A stretch of DNA of 56,727 nt, taken from the NCBI GenBank assembly GCA_016212275.1, contig JACRGR010000017.1:89316-146042 (forward strand). Direction: 5' to 3'. Within the stretch, counting starts at the first letter, position 1, and each line of letters opens with the position of its first letter. Both the position numbers and the translations under genes were made by a program. The notes below the pieces were generated by a model that saw only the letters and a program-made list of their open reading frames with translations, searched no databases and was not told where the DNA came from. This document shows positions 1 to 9,292 of the stretch, in pieces. The DNA comes from Nitrospinota bacterium. GTDB lineage: Bacteria > Nitrospinota_A > UBA7883 > JACRGQ01.

Positions 1-1
1 C

Positions 2-319
2 ACCTACGACGATTTTACGATGGAACTGCTGAAAAGCGTCAGGACCGAACAGGGCCGGTATTCCGAGATATTCTTCCACACCTCGCGCGGGACCGGCGTC
101 GCACGACTCTGTGTCCCCCGCTATATGCATTACCTGAACTCCAGCCAGCCGGACGAGGTGGCGGAAATAGACTCCATCATGGATGAGATCCGGCGCGGCG
201 TCGACAGCAAACAGTTTATGCACGGTTACAACGACGGGATGGCGGGCAACGAGCTGGAGTTCGAGCAGGTGGTCTACGACCTGGCCATCATGGAAATGAT
301 CCGAAGGCATGGCAATTAG
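2..319 (+). CDS. traC: TraC, conjugative ATPase (C-terminal fragment, cut by window edge)
   Basis: The reading frame is open from base 2, so this is the end of a longer gene. The segment LLKSVRTEQGRYSEIFF followed by a GVARLCVPRYMHYLNSS-like stretch matches the C-terminal end of F-type TraC/VirB4 ATPases, where the pattern is SVxTxxGxYSEI, then GxxRLxVxxxxxxxYSS. TraC energises pilus assembly at the inner membrane. It overlaps the next gene by 11 bases, as expected in a tra operon. The Walker motifs lie outside the window, so the call rests on this C-terminal signature and on the transfer genes that follow. Confidence 0.8.
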   Translation, partial: TYDDFTMELLKSVRTEQGRYSEIFFHTSRGTGVARLCVPRYMHYLNSSQPDEVAEIDSIMDEIRRGVDSKQFMHGYNDGMAGNELEFEQVVYDLAIMEMIRRHGN

Positions 320-2411
320 GCTACGGCTCCTTGCCGCGGTCTGCGCGGCGTCGCTTCTTTCGTTTGGTGGAACCGTTGCCGCCTGTCCCGCCGGGCAAGT
401 AACTGATCCGGCAACCGGCCAATGCATAAGCGAAATGGAGGCCGCGGGAAAAACCGGCAATACCCTGGGAAACACGGCCACCGGCTTTTACGGCTCCACC
501 GGAGCGTTTAACCGGCAAATATCCCAGCCGGCGATCTCGTCCGACAAGCCGATGTCCACGATTTCTGGCGCCACGTTCAACGGCCAGATCGCCTGCCCAA
601 GCAGTTCGAAGTTCATGGAGGTCACTGGCATCCCCACTTCGACGGGGGATATTGCGGTAACGGTTAAACAACAGACCGACTTCAGCCTGGCTCCCGGAAC
701 GTTCGACTATGCGTATACCCTCCCCGATAAGGTGTCGGGAGTGTGCGCCAACGGCTTTATCGCATGCGATCCCGGCACATGGAATTCCTGCCGGTATTAC
801 GCATGGGCAACCTTGCCCGGCTCCGTGGCGCTGACGGCAAAATCCACCGGCATAAACGCTTTGGGGGGATGCTTTTGCGTCAATTCAAGTTGCGGCTATA
901 CGCTGGCGGCCGTCAACTACAGCTATGTTCTGGGTTTTTTGGGTGGCGGCATGTCGGCGGCCGTTCAGGCGACGGCGCCGGAACTGGCCGTCTCCATGTC
1001 CGACGTGGTTCCGCCGACCGCGTCATTTTACGGCCAGCAAAGCGGAGGTTGCGCTTCCCTAATCGGCCCGGCGGGCAGTTCGGCTACGCCGCAAAAGTAC
1101 TGGAGCGGGAGCGGGAACATGTCCGCCACATTTTCAGCGGATTCCTCGAACGCGATGCTTTCCAACCCCTACTATGCCGACCTCGAGGCTCTCCAGATGG
1201 CCACCACCGGGAAATATTCGACGAACATGTGCGATATTACGCGATCGTGGACCGTGGCCACCGAGACCCGTTCCCTCTCCAAAACGGGTTCGGGCAGTAT
1301 CTGCGTGGTCTCGGATATTTCCGCCGGCGTCATCAAAACGGCCGACGCGGATAGTTATGAGGTGCGCATCGGCGCCACGACATTCGCGGGCTACCCGGGT
1401 TGCCCAGCATCCAGCCCGATAACCGTGGATACGGTTGACCTTGCCGCGATGTCGCTTTCCCTGCCGACCGGCGCGGTAAGCCCGGCGATCTTCAAAGGGG
1501 TGTCCGGAAACGCCCATTTCACTGCGGGCGGCTGTAGCCAGCCACCTACCTTGATTTCCGCCGCCGACGCGATGGTCGCCATCTCGGGTTGCACCATGAT
1601 CGGCTTCCACAATGGCGTGTACGATTACAGCCTTACCTTCGAATATATGTTCGACGCCTCGAGCGATACCCTGACCGACGCCTGCACCCCCTATATGAAC
1701 GATCCCAACTGCACGCTGAAGGATGAATACGAATACGACGCCCAGGATAACGGTGTGCGGTCATACCGGGACTACCAGCCCACGGGATTGCACGTGCTGG
1801 CCACCTCCAGCACGAGGACCACCTCCATAGGCGCCTATTCGAAGACCTATAACTGGTGGAAAATATCAAGGACCTACCTTTGTCGGGGAGGAAACTCGCT
1901 CGACCTTGCGAAGATGAAAAAGCGGGTCGGCATCGTGAATGAATCCACCGCTTCGTACAAGGGGGGCGTGAACCAGGAATATTCCGATTACCAGTGCGAC
2001 GATAACGGGAATTGCACGAATTCCACCGGCAGTATCAATGCCGATCCGTCCCTGGCCAACAGCGCGCCGGCCCAGTGCGAGAATGCCTGCAAAGTAAGGG
2101 TTGACGCGCCGGCGACCAACGCCTCCGCCAGCGGTAACCAGAGCCAGTACAGCACTTCTTCGACCGGCCCGATCCATCTTTTCAGGGCGTGCGTTGACGG
2201 CGGCACGGTCTGCCCCGCCGACGCATCCAAAGGGGAAACCCCCGTGGCACGAAGTGACGGCAAAATCTGTTATTGCACGGAGGAATTCACTTCGTCCGCC
2301 ACGGCATTGGCCGGCCTGATGGCCGCCGGCCACAACCTGATGTGTTCCTCCAACCATAAATGTCCCGCCGGCCAGAAATGGGATACCGCATCGGGAACCT
2401 GCAAACCGTGA
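309..2411 (+). CDS. Large cysteine-rich exported protein of the transfer operon, TraN-like
   Basis: This 700-residue protein has a clear signal peptide (hydrophobic residues 5-24, cleavage near TVAA-C). Many cysteines spread through the mature part suggest a disulfide-bonded periplasmic or surface protein. A short motif occurs at both ends: CPAGQVTDPATGQC right after the signal peptide and CPAGQKWDTASGTC at the extreme C-terminus. Such CPxGxxxxxxxGxC units also occur in TraN. It lies between traC and traN and overlaps both, so it is part of the mating-pair apparatus or its adhesin. The TraN C-terminal signature domain is absent. No family is recognised with certainty. Confidence 0.7.
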   Translation: MAIRLRLLAAVCAASLLSFGGTVAACPAGQVTDPATGQCISEMEAAGKTGNTLGNTATGFYGSTGAFNRQISQPAISSDKPMSTISGATFNGQIACPSSSKFMEVTGIPTSTGDIAVTVKQQTDFSLAPGTFDYAYTLPDKVSGVCANGFIACDPGTWNSCRYYAWATLPGSVALTAKSTGINALGGCFCVNSSCGYTLAAVNYSYVLGFLGGGMSAAVQATAPELAVSMSDVVPPTASFYGQQSGGCASLIGPAGSSATPQKYWSGSGNMSATFSADSSNAMLSNPYYADLEALQMATTGKYSTNMCDITRSWTVATETRSLSKTGSGSICVVSDISAGVIKTADADSYEVRIGATTFAGYPGCPASSPITVDTVDLAAMSLSLPTGAVSPAIFKGVSGNAHFTAGGCSQPPTLISAADAMVAISGCTMIGFHNGVYDYSLTFEYMFDASSDTLTDACTPYMNDPNCTLKDEYEYDAQDNGVRSYRDYQPTGLHVLATSSTRTTSIGAYSKTYNWWKISRTYLCRGGNSLDLAKMKKRVGIVNESTASYKGGVNQEYSDYQCDDNGNCTNSTGSINADPSLANSAPAQCENACKVRVDAPATNASASGNQSQYSTSSTGPIHLFRACVDGGTVCPADASKGETPVARSDGKICYCTEEFTSSATALAGLMAAGHNLMCSSNHKCPAGQKWDTASGTCKP

Positions 2412-5400
2412 AGAGGATTCTGGTACTCATTCTCCTTGGGCTTAATGCCTTCCCCGCCCACGCGGGGAACATCAAGTGCGGGGCGGACACTACCGGAAGC
2501 GGGGTACTCAACCAGATCAACGACTGCACAGCCGGTACTCCATTCGCGTATGGCGGCGTAACGCCCACCGGCGTGGCCAACACGAACCTGTGCCCCATCA
2601 ATCAGGCAAACTGCTCAATGCGGCAATACCGGTGCGATGCCGACGTGGCGAAGTCGGCCAACTTCGCGCCGGTTTATTCAGACACCACCTCCTGTCAAAA
2701 CGGGTGCAACTGGACGGATACCTGCACATCAACACCGTTCACGAAAACCCTCTCCGGTCTTGGGAAAGGAACGATCTGCACAGACGCGGATATGACCATC
2801 GCCGTACAGGACGTGGGTGGTGGAACCCGGTTTCGATTGGCCATGCTGGACACCTCGCCGTCGGGTGGTGCCCATGCGAATTGCGAACCGCCGACGGTTA
2901 ATGACGGCGGAACATACACGATGTACAACCCGCCTATCATGGGTGGCTGGCACATCATCAACCATCCGGGGACCGCCGCCGACCCGCAGGTCGGGGTGGA
3001 TATTGATTTCACGCCGTATCTCCCCGCATCTAACGGGTGGGATGCCTGGAATGCCCAGGTCAAATTCTGCGCCAGCATGATCGACCCTTGGGACTGTGGT
3101 GGGTTCACTGGAGTAACGTGTACCTGCGACACTAACGGCGATGGCACCAATGACCGCCGCTGTGAAAAAGAACAATGCGTTTATGCGGCGGGAGTCGCGG
3201 CCACATTCCCCTATCGGTGGGACCCCGATCCTGGATCGAGAACCTGGGAATATCTTTACACCTATTCAATCACTATCGCCAATAACGCCTATACCTGTCC
3301 GCTGGATGCCACTGCCCAATGCACCGGGACCGTCGGCACCGCAGACTTCTCCCCGCAATATTATCGGGTCACTACCCCGTGCCCCGGACCGTATTGCACC
3401 GCCTGGGGTAGTTGCTCAGGCCTGTGTCCCTCATCGGGATATTCCGATGTAGCCGCCGCTCCGGCAGGAGCTATCTATGTTGGCAAGGAATATGCCGGTC
3501 CGAACTGGCATAACTTTTATCTCAATACCACACCCACCCCTAATCCATCATCCACGAAGACGTGCTCCAAGGTGGGCACCTGCAATGCCGAGCCGGTTTG
3601 CCCGGTAGGGTACGGGTGCGATTGCACAAACGGCACGGCGCCGACCTGCCAGGATAACGGGACGTTCGCACCATCAGCCGACCAGTGCCAACTAACGGGT
3701 GCATCATTGACCCCGGCGGGATTCACCTATTCCGCCGCCGCTCATGGGGCGGTTAAAGACCCTTTCTGCGAAGCGGGAACGTTCAGCGCCACGAGCAACG
3801 TGTGCGAGGCCACGAAACCTATCACCTGCACCGATCCGTTGTATGGCTACAAAATAACGTCCCAAAAATGCGAATACACCATGTCCTGTCTGGAACAAAC
3901 CTCATGGGACAACATCCTATCCAAGTGCAGAACCGCCTCACGGATTTGCGATGCCGGTTATGGATACGGGACTGCGGCGGGACTGTGCGATACGCCGTCC
4001 ACCGGGCCTGATGGGACTGCTCTAAACACCACGAGGGATAAATACGAAGTTGCCCCCACATTCACCTGTGATCCAAATGATCCCCTCACCGGCCAGACCT
4101 GCACGAAGACGACCACCAGCACCTCAACCTACGCCGCGCGGGCTCCGTGCGACGCTGGAGACACGCTGTCGAACGGTACCTGCACCCACACCACGACCAC
4201 AACGAGCACTTACGCGGCCAGTTGCACCACCACCTACTCATGTCCCACAAGCCAAGCCCCTCCATCCGGAGTAACCATCGTACTATCGGGTGGCACCTGT
4301 TACCCGCAAGGTTCCTATTCCCGGTCGGGTTCTTATCTGCCGTGTTCATTTGCCAATTATGGTGTTAACTGTTGGGAATATTCAGCTACCCAATGCCAAT
4401 ATTATTCCAGTGGGTATAAAACCTTTACCAAGAAATGGGTGTGGGGCCCCTGCAACGCTTTCACGAACGATTATGGTTGGGGAGGTACCTGTTATACAGG
4501 CCTTTCGGGTTCCGAGTGGGCCGCAACGGGGAATACCTCCTGCACTTGCAACGGGAGCGACCCTCGATCCGGCACAACCTGCACGGGAACGACCACGACC
4601 ACCACAACCTACGCCGCCCGTCCTCCGTGCGACGCGGGCGACACACTGTCGAACGGTACCTGCACCCACACCACCACTTCCACATACACTTATGCGGCTA
4701 CTCCACATTGCCAGACCGGAACGACGTACAATTCGGCGATTCCGATCTGCCAAGCCGACCCGATCTGCGATAAACCCGGCTCTGCTTACAACACTTCGAT
4801 AGACCTTTGCACAAAGTCCGCCAACGGCACTCCCCCGACCGGCACCACTTACGACTCCGCCACCGGTTATGCGGTTTATTCCCCGAAATGTTCATCCTCC
4901 GGAGCACAAACCGGTCTGCTTTGCCAGCTCGACCCCACTTTAGACTGCGGCGGGATGGCTCCCGGTCCCGTCAATGGCTCGAACATCACCTGCCAATCGG
5001 TGGCCAGGTGCGATTCGCCATCGGCATTGGATACCACGATCCATCAATGCAAGATACCCGGCGGCGACCTGTGCCCCACCGCGTGGGGTTGGGACCAGCC
5101 CAACGACAATTGCACACACGTCCCCACCTGCACCGGCTCCACCTATGATGCCGCCAACAAGAAGTGCTGTGCCTGCAAATCCTCCAACGCCTGCATCACT
5201 ACCGTAGCCAACCCGACGGTGAGCGAATTTTCCTGCTCCCCGAACCAGTGCGTGGATACCGCTACCTCGGTCTCCACCACCTCCGACCTGACTTTCCTGC
5301 AAAACGACATCGGGTTCAACACCCAGGACGGATCGTGTGCCGGGAGCGTATATATTTTCGGTGGACAGCCGCGCACCTGCAGGCCGCAAGGGTTCGACAC

Positions 5401-5908
5401 CGCCGGGCAGGATTGTTGCTCCAATCCCGCGGCAAGCGTCGGAGGAATTATCGGGGGCGTGTGCGCTGAGGATTACCCTGCTAAAATGCCGGGCATCAGC
5501 AGGTTGTGCCACTACGTCGGCGATTATTGTTCCAATTCGTGGCCCATCGCGGGATGCGTCCAGATGACCAAAAGCTACTGCTGTTGGGATTCCGTCCTCT
5601 CCCGGATAATAAACGAACAAGGACGCCTGCAACTCAAGCGCTTCAACCAGTTCTATTGCCCGAACTGGCCGAACGGCACTTGCCCCCCTGCCGGGATCGA
5701 TCCCCAAGCGGACACCTCATACTGGAACACTCCGCTGGTGCCTGATTGTAGCGGCCTGAAACCGGAAGAACTTCAGATGCTCGATTGGAGCAAAATCGAC
5801 CTGGGCGAGTACTTCACCGACCTGCAGAACCAGGTCAACCAGCAGATACCGGCCCTGCAAAATGGGATCCAGCAAAACATAACCGACTTTTATAACCAGT
5901 TGAAATGA
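2408..5908 (+). CDS. traN: TraN, mating-pair stabilisation outer-membrane protein
   Basis: TraN is the outer-membrane protein that stabilises donor-recipient contact. The last ~170 residues carry the family signature: FGGQPRTCR, a DCC pair, YCSNSW, SYCCWDSVLSRIINEQGR, then PDCSGLKPEELQMLDWSKID (in paraphrase, the CxGLxxEELxxLDxSxIDxxE end). I chose the GTG at 2408 rather than an ATG at 2360, because it places a signal peptide (KRILVLILLGLNAFPAHA) exactly at the N-terminus and gives a GTGA overlap with the preceding stop. At about 1166 residues it is nearly twice the F-plasmid protein. The extra length is a Thr/Cys-rich middle with a duplicated block. Confidence 0.9.
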   Translation: MKRILVLILLGLNAFPAHAGNIKCGADTTGSGVLNQINDCTAGTPFAYGGVTPTGVANTNLCPINQANCSMRQYRCDADVAKSANFAPVYSDTTSCQNGCNWTDTCTSTPFTKTLSGLGKGTICTDADMTIAVQDVGGGTRFRLAMLDTSPSGGAHANCEPPTVNDGGTYTMYNPPIMGGWHIINHPGTAADPQVGVDIDFTPYLPASNGWDAWNAQVKFCASMIDPWDCGGFTGVTCTCDTNGDGTNDRRCEKEQCVYAAGVAATFPYRWDPDPGSRTWEYLYTYSITIANNAYTCPLDATAQCTGTVGTADFSPQYYRVTTPCPGPYCTAWGSCSGLCPSSGYSDVAAAPAGAIYVGKEYAGPNWHNFYLNTTPTPNPSSTKTCSKVGTCNAEPVCPVGYGCDCTNGTAPTCQDNGTFAPSADQCQLTGASLTPAGFTYSAAAHGAVKDPFCEAGTFSATSNVCEATKPITCTDPLYGYKITSQKCEYTMSCLEQTSWDNILSKCRTASRICDAGYGYGTAAGLCDTPSTGPDGTALNTTRDKYEVAPTFTCDPNDPLTGQTCTKTTTSTSTYAARAPCDAGDTLSNGTCTHTTTTTSTYAASCTTTYSCPTSQAPPSGVTIVLSGGTCYPQGSYSRSGSYLPCSFANYGVNCWEYSATQCQYYSSGYKTFTKKWVWGPCNAFTNDYGWGGTCYTGLSGSEWAATGNTSCTCNGSDPRSGTTCTGTTTTTTTYAARPPCDAGDTLSNGTCTHTTTSTYTYAATPHCQTGTTYNSAIPICQADPICDKPGSAYNTSIDLCTKSANGTPPTGTTYDSATGYAVYSPKCSSSGAQTGLLCQLDPTLDCGGMAPGPVNGSNITCQSVARCDSPSALDTTIHQCKIPGGDLCPTAWGWDQPNDNCTHVPTCTGSTYDAANKKCCACKSSNACITTVANPTVSEFSCSPNQCVDTATSVSTTSDLTFLQNDIGFNTQDGSCAGSVYIFGGQPRTCRPQGFDTAGQDCCSNPAASVGGIIGGVCAEDYPAKMPGISRLCHYVGDYCSNSWPIAGCVQMTKSYCCWDSVLSRIINEQGRLQLKRFNQFYCPNWPNGTCPPAGIDPQADTSYWNTPLVPDCSGLKPEELQMLDWSKIDLGEYFTDLQNQVNQQIPALQNGIQQNITDFYNQLK
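4127..4698 (+). repeat. Pair of near-identical 92-bp direct repeats inside traN
   Basis: Positions 4127-4218 and 4607-4698, exactly 480 bases apart, are almost the same sequence. Both encode TYAAR-PPCDAGDTLSNGTCT-like residues followed by a threonine run. The similarity extends upstream as a weaker match (DPLTGQTC versus DPRSGTTC). This is an internal duplication of a cysteine-threonine module in the surface part of TraN. Confidence 0.9.
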
Positions 5909-6543
5909 CCATGAAATATTTACCGCTCATGCTATTGTGGCTGACCGTTTCAGCGGTCGAGGCGAAGCAACTGGGGACGTTCGGGGCGGTGTATCCCATC
6001 GCCGAACGTGACGCGCTGGAAGAGATACTCGAAAGGGTCTCGCGCGCCGGCAACCTGGAAACCCTTCTCGGGAAGGAACGGATCGAAGAGGCGGTCCGGA
6101 ATTTCCAGCCCCAACTCTCCGCACTTCCCAAAGCCGAAAAGGACGACACGTTCCTCGCCGACCTAATTTGGGTGAACGACCAGGACATCCCCGCGCCGGG
6201 CGGAGGGATCCTCTACCCGAAGGGGTACCGTTTCAACCCCGCCGAACTGATTTTTTTGCCGAACATCCTGGTGGTCATCGACGGCGCCGATCCGGCGCAG
6301 GTCGCCTGGTTCCAAAGTTCACCCTATGTTGACGATCCCCGGACGATGCTATTGCTGACTGGCGGCCCCTGGTATGAGCTTGGCGAAAAACTGAAAATGC
6401 CGACTTTCTACATTAACGCCGACATCGTGGAGCGTTTCAAGCTCCGCCGCGTCCCCTCAACGGTCTGGCAGGAAGGAACTTCCATGCGCGTGAACGAATA
6501 TGAGATCGAGGAAAAGAAGGAAAAGGGCGATGGGAAAGATTAA
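5905..6543 (+). CDS. traW: TraW, F-type pilus assembly protein
   Basis: TraW is a periplasmic protein needed for pilus assembly and works with TrbC and TraU. The N-terminus is a signal peptide (MTMKYLPLMLLWLTVSAVEA). It is followed by the family hallmark GxVYPIAERDALEEI at the start of the mature protein, with an NPxE-like stretch (FNPAELIFLPNILVVIDG) later. The 212-residue length is normal for TraW. The start codon overlaps the traN stop (ATGA), and the 3' end overlaps traU by 14 bases, indicating translational coupling. Confidence 0.92.
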   Translation: MTMKYLPLMLLWLTVSAVEAKQLGTFGAVYPIAERDALEEILERVSRAGNLETLLGKERIEEAVRNFQPQLSALPKAEKDDTFLADLIWVNDQDIPAPGGGILYPKGYRFNPAELIFLPNILVVIDGADPAQVAWFQSSPYVDDPRTMLLLTGGPWYELGEKLKMPTFYINADIVERFKLRRVPSTVWQEGTSMRVNEYEIEEKKEKGDGKD

Positions 6544-7549
6544 GGCATTCCTCATTGCGGCCGCCATTATGCTCGCCCCCGGGCGCGCGTGGGGGGCGTG
6601 CGCCGGCACCTTCTTCAATCCCCTCGTGGACGTGGCTTGGGAGTGCATGTTGCCGATCAAGATAGCCGGCGTCCCGGTCGTCGTGGGACAAAACCCCGCT
6701 GAAGACGCTCCAGACCTTACCAGCACCCCGTTTTGCGCCTGCATGTACGGGGTTCCGCCCAAGCCCTTCCCTGGCCTGCCGGTAAGCTATTGGGAGCCAG
6801 CCCGGATAATCGAGACGGTCAAGGACCCGTTTTGTTTCCCCACGCTCGGATTGGGCCTTTCAAATCCTTTCGGTCCGGGGATGCTGGCGGGAAGCCATGC
6901 CCGGGTCAGCGGCTCAGATGTGTCGCAACACACTTTCGCGCAGGCCCATATCTTTTCGTTCCCGCTCAAGGAACTCCTCGGCAGTATCCTTTTAGGCTCG
7001 TGCGCGACGACCAACAGCGACCTGGCCAAGGGGTTCGGCGTGACAACGGTCACCGAGGTGGATCCATTGTGGAACAATGGCATACTGGCGGCATTCACCC
7101 ATCCCGAATCGTTCCTCTTCGCCAACCCCGTCGCGGCGTTTACCTGCATCGCCGATTCCGTAACCGCAAACCTTGGCATGCCGCTCGACCCGCTGTTCTG
7201 GTGCGTCGGCTCCTGGGGCATCGTTTACCCGTTGACGGGCGATGCGTTCAGCGGCGACCAACTGTCGGCCAACGCGGAGCTTGCGGTGCGCAGTTGGTAC
7301 CGCCTGGGAAAGGTGGGAATGCTGTGGGATGCGGCGATCGACCCGACGCTGTGCCTGACGCTCCCCACGCCGGTCTGGATAAAGTCGCACTACAAGCTCC
7401 AGATCATGAAACCGGTGCCCGGCAGGCAGTGCATCCCGATAGGCCGGAGTAGCCTCATCTGGGGCGCGGGAAAAAACGTCCCATTCACCGGGATGAGCGA
7501 CCAGTTCTCGTGGGTGCTGTTCAGGAAAAAGGCTTGTTGCGCATGGTAA
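6530..7549 (+). CDS. traU: TraU, F-type pilus assembly / DNA transfer protein
   Basis: TraU is a periplasmic cysteine-rich protein required for pilus formation and DNA transfer. The start at 6530 (MGKIKAFLIAAA) follows a GGAAAAGGG ribosome site and gives a proper signal peptide ending in AWG-AC. The mature protein begins CAGTFFNPLVDVAWECMLPI, the conserved TraU opening (C-x-G-x-F-x-NP-xx-DxxW-xC-xxP). Several further conserved cysteines and the SHARVSGSD and GxSS segments are visible. Its 339 residues match the family length. Confidence 0.95.
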   Translation: MGKIKAFLIAAAIMLAPGRAWGACAGTFFNPLVDVAWECMLPIKIAGVPVVVGQNPAEDAPDLTSTPFCACMYGVPPKPFPGLPVSYWEPARIIETVKDPFCFPTLGLGLSNPFGPGMLAGSHARVSGSDVSQHTFAQAHIFSFPLKELLGSILLGSCATTNSDLAKGFGVTTVTEVDPLWNNGILAAFTHPESFLFANPVAAFTCIADSVTANLGMPLDPLFWCVGSWGIVYPLTGDAFSGDQLSANAELAVRSWYRLGKVGMLWDAAIDPTLCLTLPTPVWIKSHYKLQIMKPVPGRQCIPIGRSSLIWGAGKNVPFTGMSDQFSWVLFRKKACCAW

Positions 7550-7559
7550 GGAGGGAACC

Positions 7560-8354
7560 TTGATTAAAACCGTTTTCGCTTTGGCCATTGTGATGGCGGC
7601 TACAGTGGTTTCCGCCCAGGAAAACCCGGGATACCTGTCGCCCCGCGATGCGTCGGAGGCGATGCGAAAAGCGGAGGAGGCGGCAAAGTCACTCCAACTG
7701 CCACCGGTAAATCAGACGGGTGAAACCGGACAAAAGGCCAATGAGATGTATGACATCTACAATTCGAAGGAATACCAGGAAAAGATCAAGGCGGAGACCG
7801 AGCGGGTTAAAAAGGAGATATTCCGCGAATACCTCCCGCCGGAGCCGGCTGTAACCCCAGCGGGGCCGAAAGAGAGCGATCCCGGCAGTACCTTGGCCGC
7901 CGAGGAGCGCATCTACATCTTCGTATCCTCTTCCATGCCAGCAACCGCCCTCCGCAATTACGCAATAAGCGCCGCACGGGTCGGTAACCCGAAGAACGTC
8001 TTCATGGTCCTGCGTGGTTTCGTGGGCGGACTTGGGGATTTCAAGGCAACCGGTGAGTTCGCCCAGAGTTTCCTCAGGATAAGGCCCTCTTGCACCGGCA
8101 AGTGCGAACAGTATCCGGTGAACCTCACCATTGACCCCCTTGCCTTCAGGAAATACGGGATCACCAAAGTCCCCGCCGTGGTGTACGCGCGCGGGGTCAA
8201 TCCGATGGAAGGGATCGAATGCGTGGCGGGCCAAGAGAACGGAGGGGAATACTGGGTTGCCTACGGCGACGCGCCGTTGCGGGAATTACTGGAATACATT
8301 AACGGGGAAGCCCATAGCGAAGCACTGGCGCGAATACTTGCGGAAGACCTGTAA
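7560..8354 (+). CDS. trbC: TrbC, F-type pilus assembly protein
   Basis: Translation probably starts at TTG 7560, eight bases after a strong AAGGAGGG site that overlaps the traU stop. The signal peptide (MIKTVFALAIVMAATVVSA) leads into a charged linker. The conserved TrbC_Ftype domain lies at roughly residues 115-210: IFVSSSMP, then MVLRGFVGG, then the FRKYGITKVPAVVYA segment, a thioredoxin-like fold without a CxxC. TrbC acts in the periplasm with TraW in pilus extension. Confidence 0.92.
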   Translation: MIKTVFALAIVMAATVVSAQENPGYLSPRDASEAMRKAEEAAKSLQLPPVNQTGETGQKANEMYDIYNSKEYQEKIKAETERVKKEIFREYLPPEPAVTPAGPKESDPGSTLAAEERIYIFVSSSMPATALRNYAISAARVGNPKNVFMVLRGFVGGLGDFKATGEFAQSFLRIRPSCTGKCEQYPVNLTIDPLAFRKYGITKVPAVVYARGVNPMEGIECVAGQENGGEYWVAYGDAPLRELLEYINGEAHSEALARILAEDL

Positions 8355-8365
8355 GGAGGAGATTT

Positions 8366-8749
8366 ATGGCGGAAATGAAAGAACCGGCAAGCGGGCGTTT
8401 GGGGGCATTCTGGACCGCCCTGCTCACCGGCACGTTTGTCGTGGGAGCCATGTTCCTCTATGACCGGCTGATCGTGGCAAAGAGGATCTCGGCGCTCAAA
8501 ACGGATGTGACCAAGCTGGAGAGTTCGATGGAGAAGATCGGGCTGGCCGGCGGCCGGGAGGTGGTGGCCGTCGACCTGCACGCCTATCTCGAGAAACAGC
8601 AGGAGCTCCTCAAAAAGGGGTTGATCACCGAAACGCAATTCAACGCCAACCTGTCGGAGTACATCCTGAAAGTGAAAGGGATGCCCAAGGACCGGATCGT
8701 CCTATCAAGCGACGCCGTGCTAACGAATGTTCCCATCATGGAGCCGTGA
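8366..8749 (+). CDS. TrbI-like inner-membrane protein of the pilus system
   Basis: This 127-residue protein has one N-terminal membrane helix (about residues 15-33), a short coiled-coil stretch, and a periplasmic domain. That domain contains VVAVDLHAYLEKQQELLKKG and ends in a hydrophobic VLTNVPI segment. Size, topology and the D-x-x-x-Y/F pattern resemble F-type TrbI (about 128 residues), which modulates pilus length and retraction. The ATG follows a GGAGG site, and the stop overlaps the next start (GTGA). The sequence match is weak, so the name rests partly on position. Confidence 0.55.
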   Translation: MAEMKEPASGRLGAFWTALLTGTFVVGAMFLYDRLIVAKRISALKTDVTKLESSMEKIGLAGGREVVAVDLHAYLEKQQELLKKGLITETQFNANLSEYILKVKGMPKDRIVLSSDAVLTNVPIMEP

Positions 8750-9282
8750 AGATGACTTTAAAAACCGTATTTGAAAAAGTAACCAAGGCGGGATACTGGT
8801 TTTCGGTCATGGCGGTCGTCCTCCTGGCGCCTGTCCTGGCGGTAATGGTTATCTGTCCGGACCGGATCCTTATCAACGAAACCCCTTCCATCCCCTATAA
8901 GGTCATGTGGCTTTCAAAGCCGGCACGACTGCATAAGGGAGCCTATTACGCATGGACCATCAGCTCGCCCCATGTCCACGGCGGAAAGCCTTTTCTCATC
9001 GTTAAAAAGGCCTCCTGCATCGGGGGCGAAACGCTCTCCACCAAGGGGAACGAATACTTTTGTGGCCCATTCCCGCTCGGAACGGCGAAAGATAAAAGCG
9101 CCTCCGGAGCGCTGGTCGAGCCGTTCCGTTTTAACGGGGTGATCCCTGAAGGAAATTTCTTCGGGATCGGCCATAGCTTCAGAAGCGAGAACGGCCGCAT
9201 GGTGGACGACTCTTTCGACAGCCGCTACTTCGGACTAGTGGATTTCAAACTGGTGCGGTCGGTGGCCACGCCGCTGTTATGA
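8746..9282 (+). CDS. S26 family signal peptidase of the TraF (RP4) type
   Basis: A TraF-type maturation peptidase: one N-terminal membrane helix (residues 17-37), then the serine motif ETPSIPYKV with the likely nucleophile Ser48. A lysine-containing VKKASCIGG box (general base Lys87 or Lys88) follows, and the family's C-terminal DSFDSRYFGLVDFKLV. Such enzymes process the propilin or another exported subunit. Translation may start at GTG 8746, overlapping the previous stop, or at ATG 8752. Homologues occupy the same place (TrhF) in SXT-like elements. Confidence 0.88.
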   Translation: MKMTLKTVFEKVTKAGYWFSVMAVVLLAPVLAVMVICPDRILINETPSIPYKVMWLSKPARLHKGAYYAWTISSPHVHGGKPFLIVKKASCIGGETLSTKGNEYFCGPFPLGTAKDKSASGALVEPFRFNGVIPEGNFFGIGHSFRSENGRMVDDSFDSRYFGLVDFKLVRSVATPLL

Positions 9283-9292
9283 GGGACCGAAG

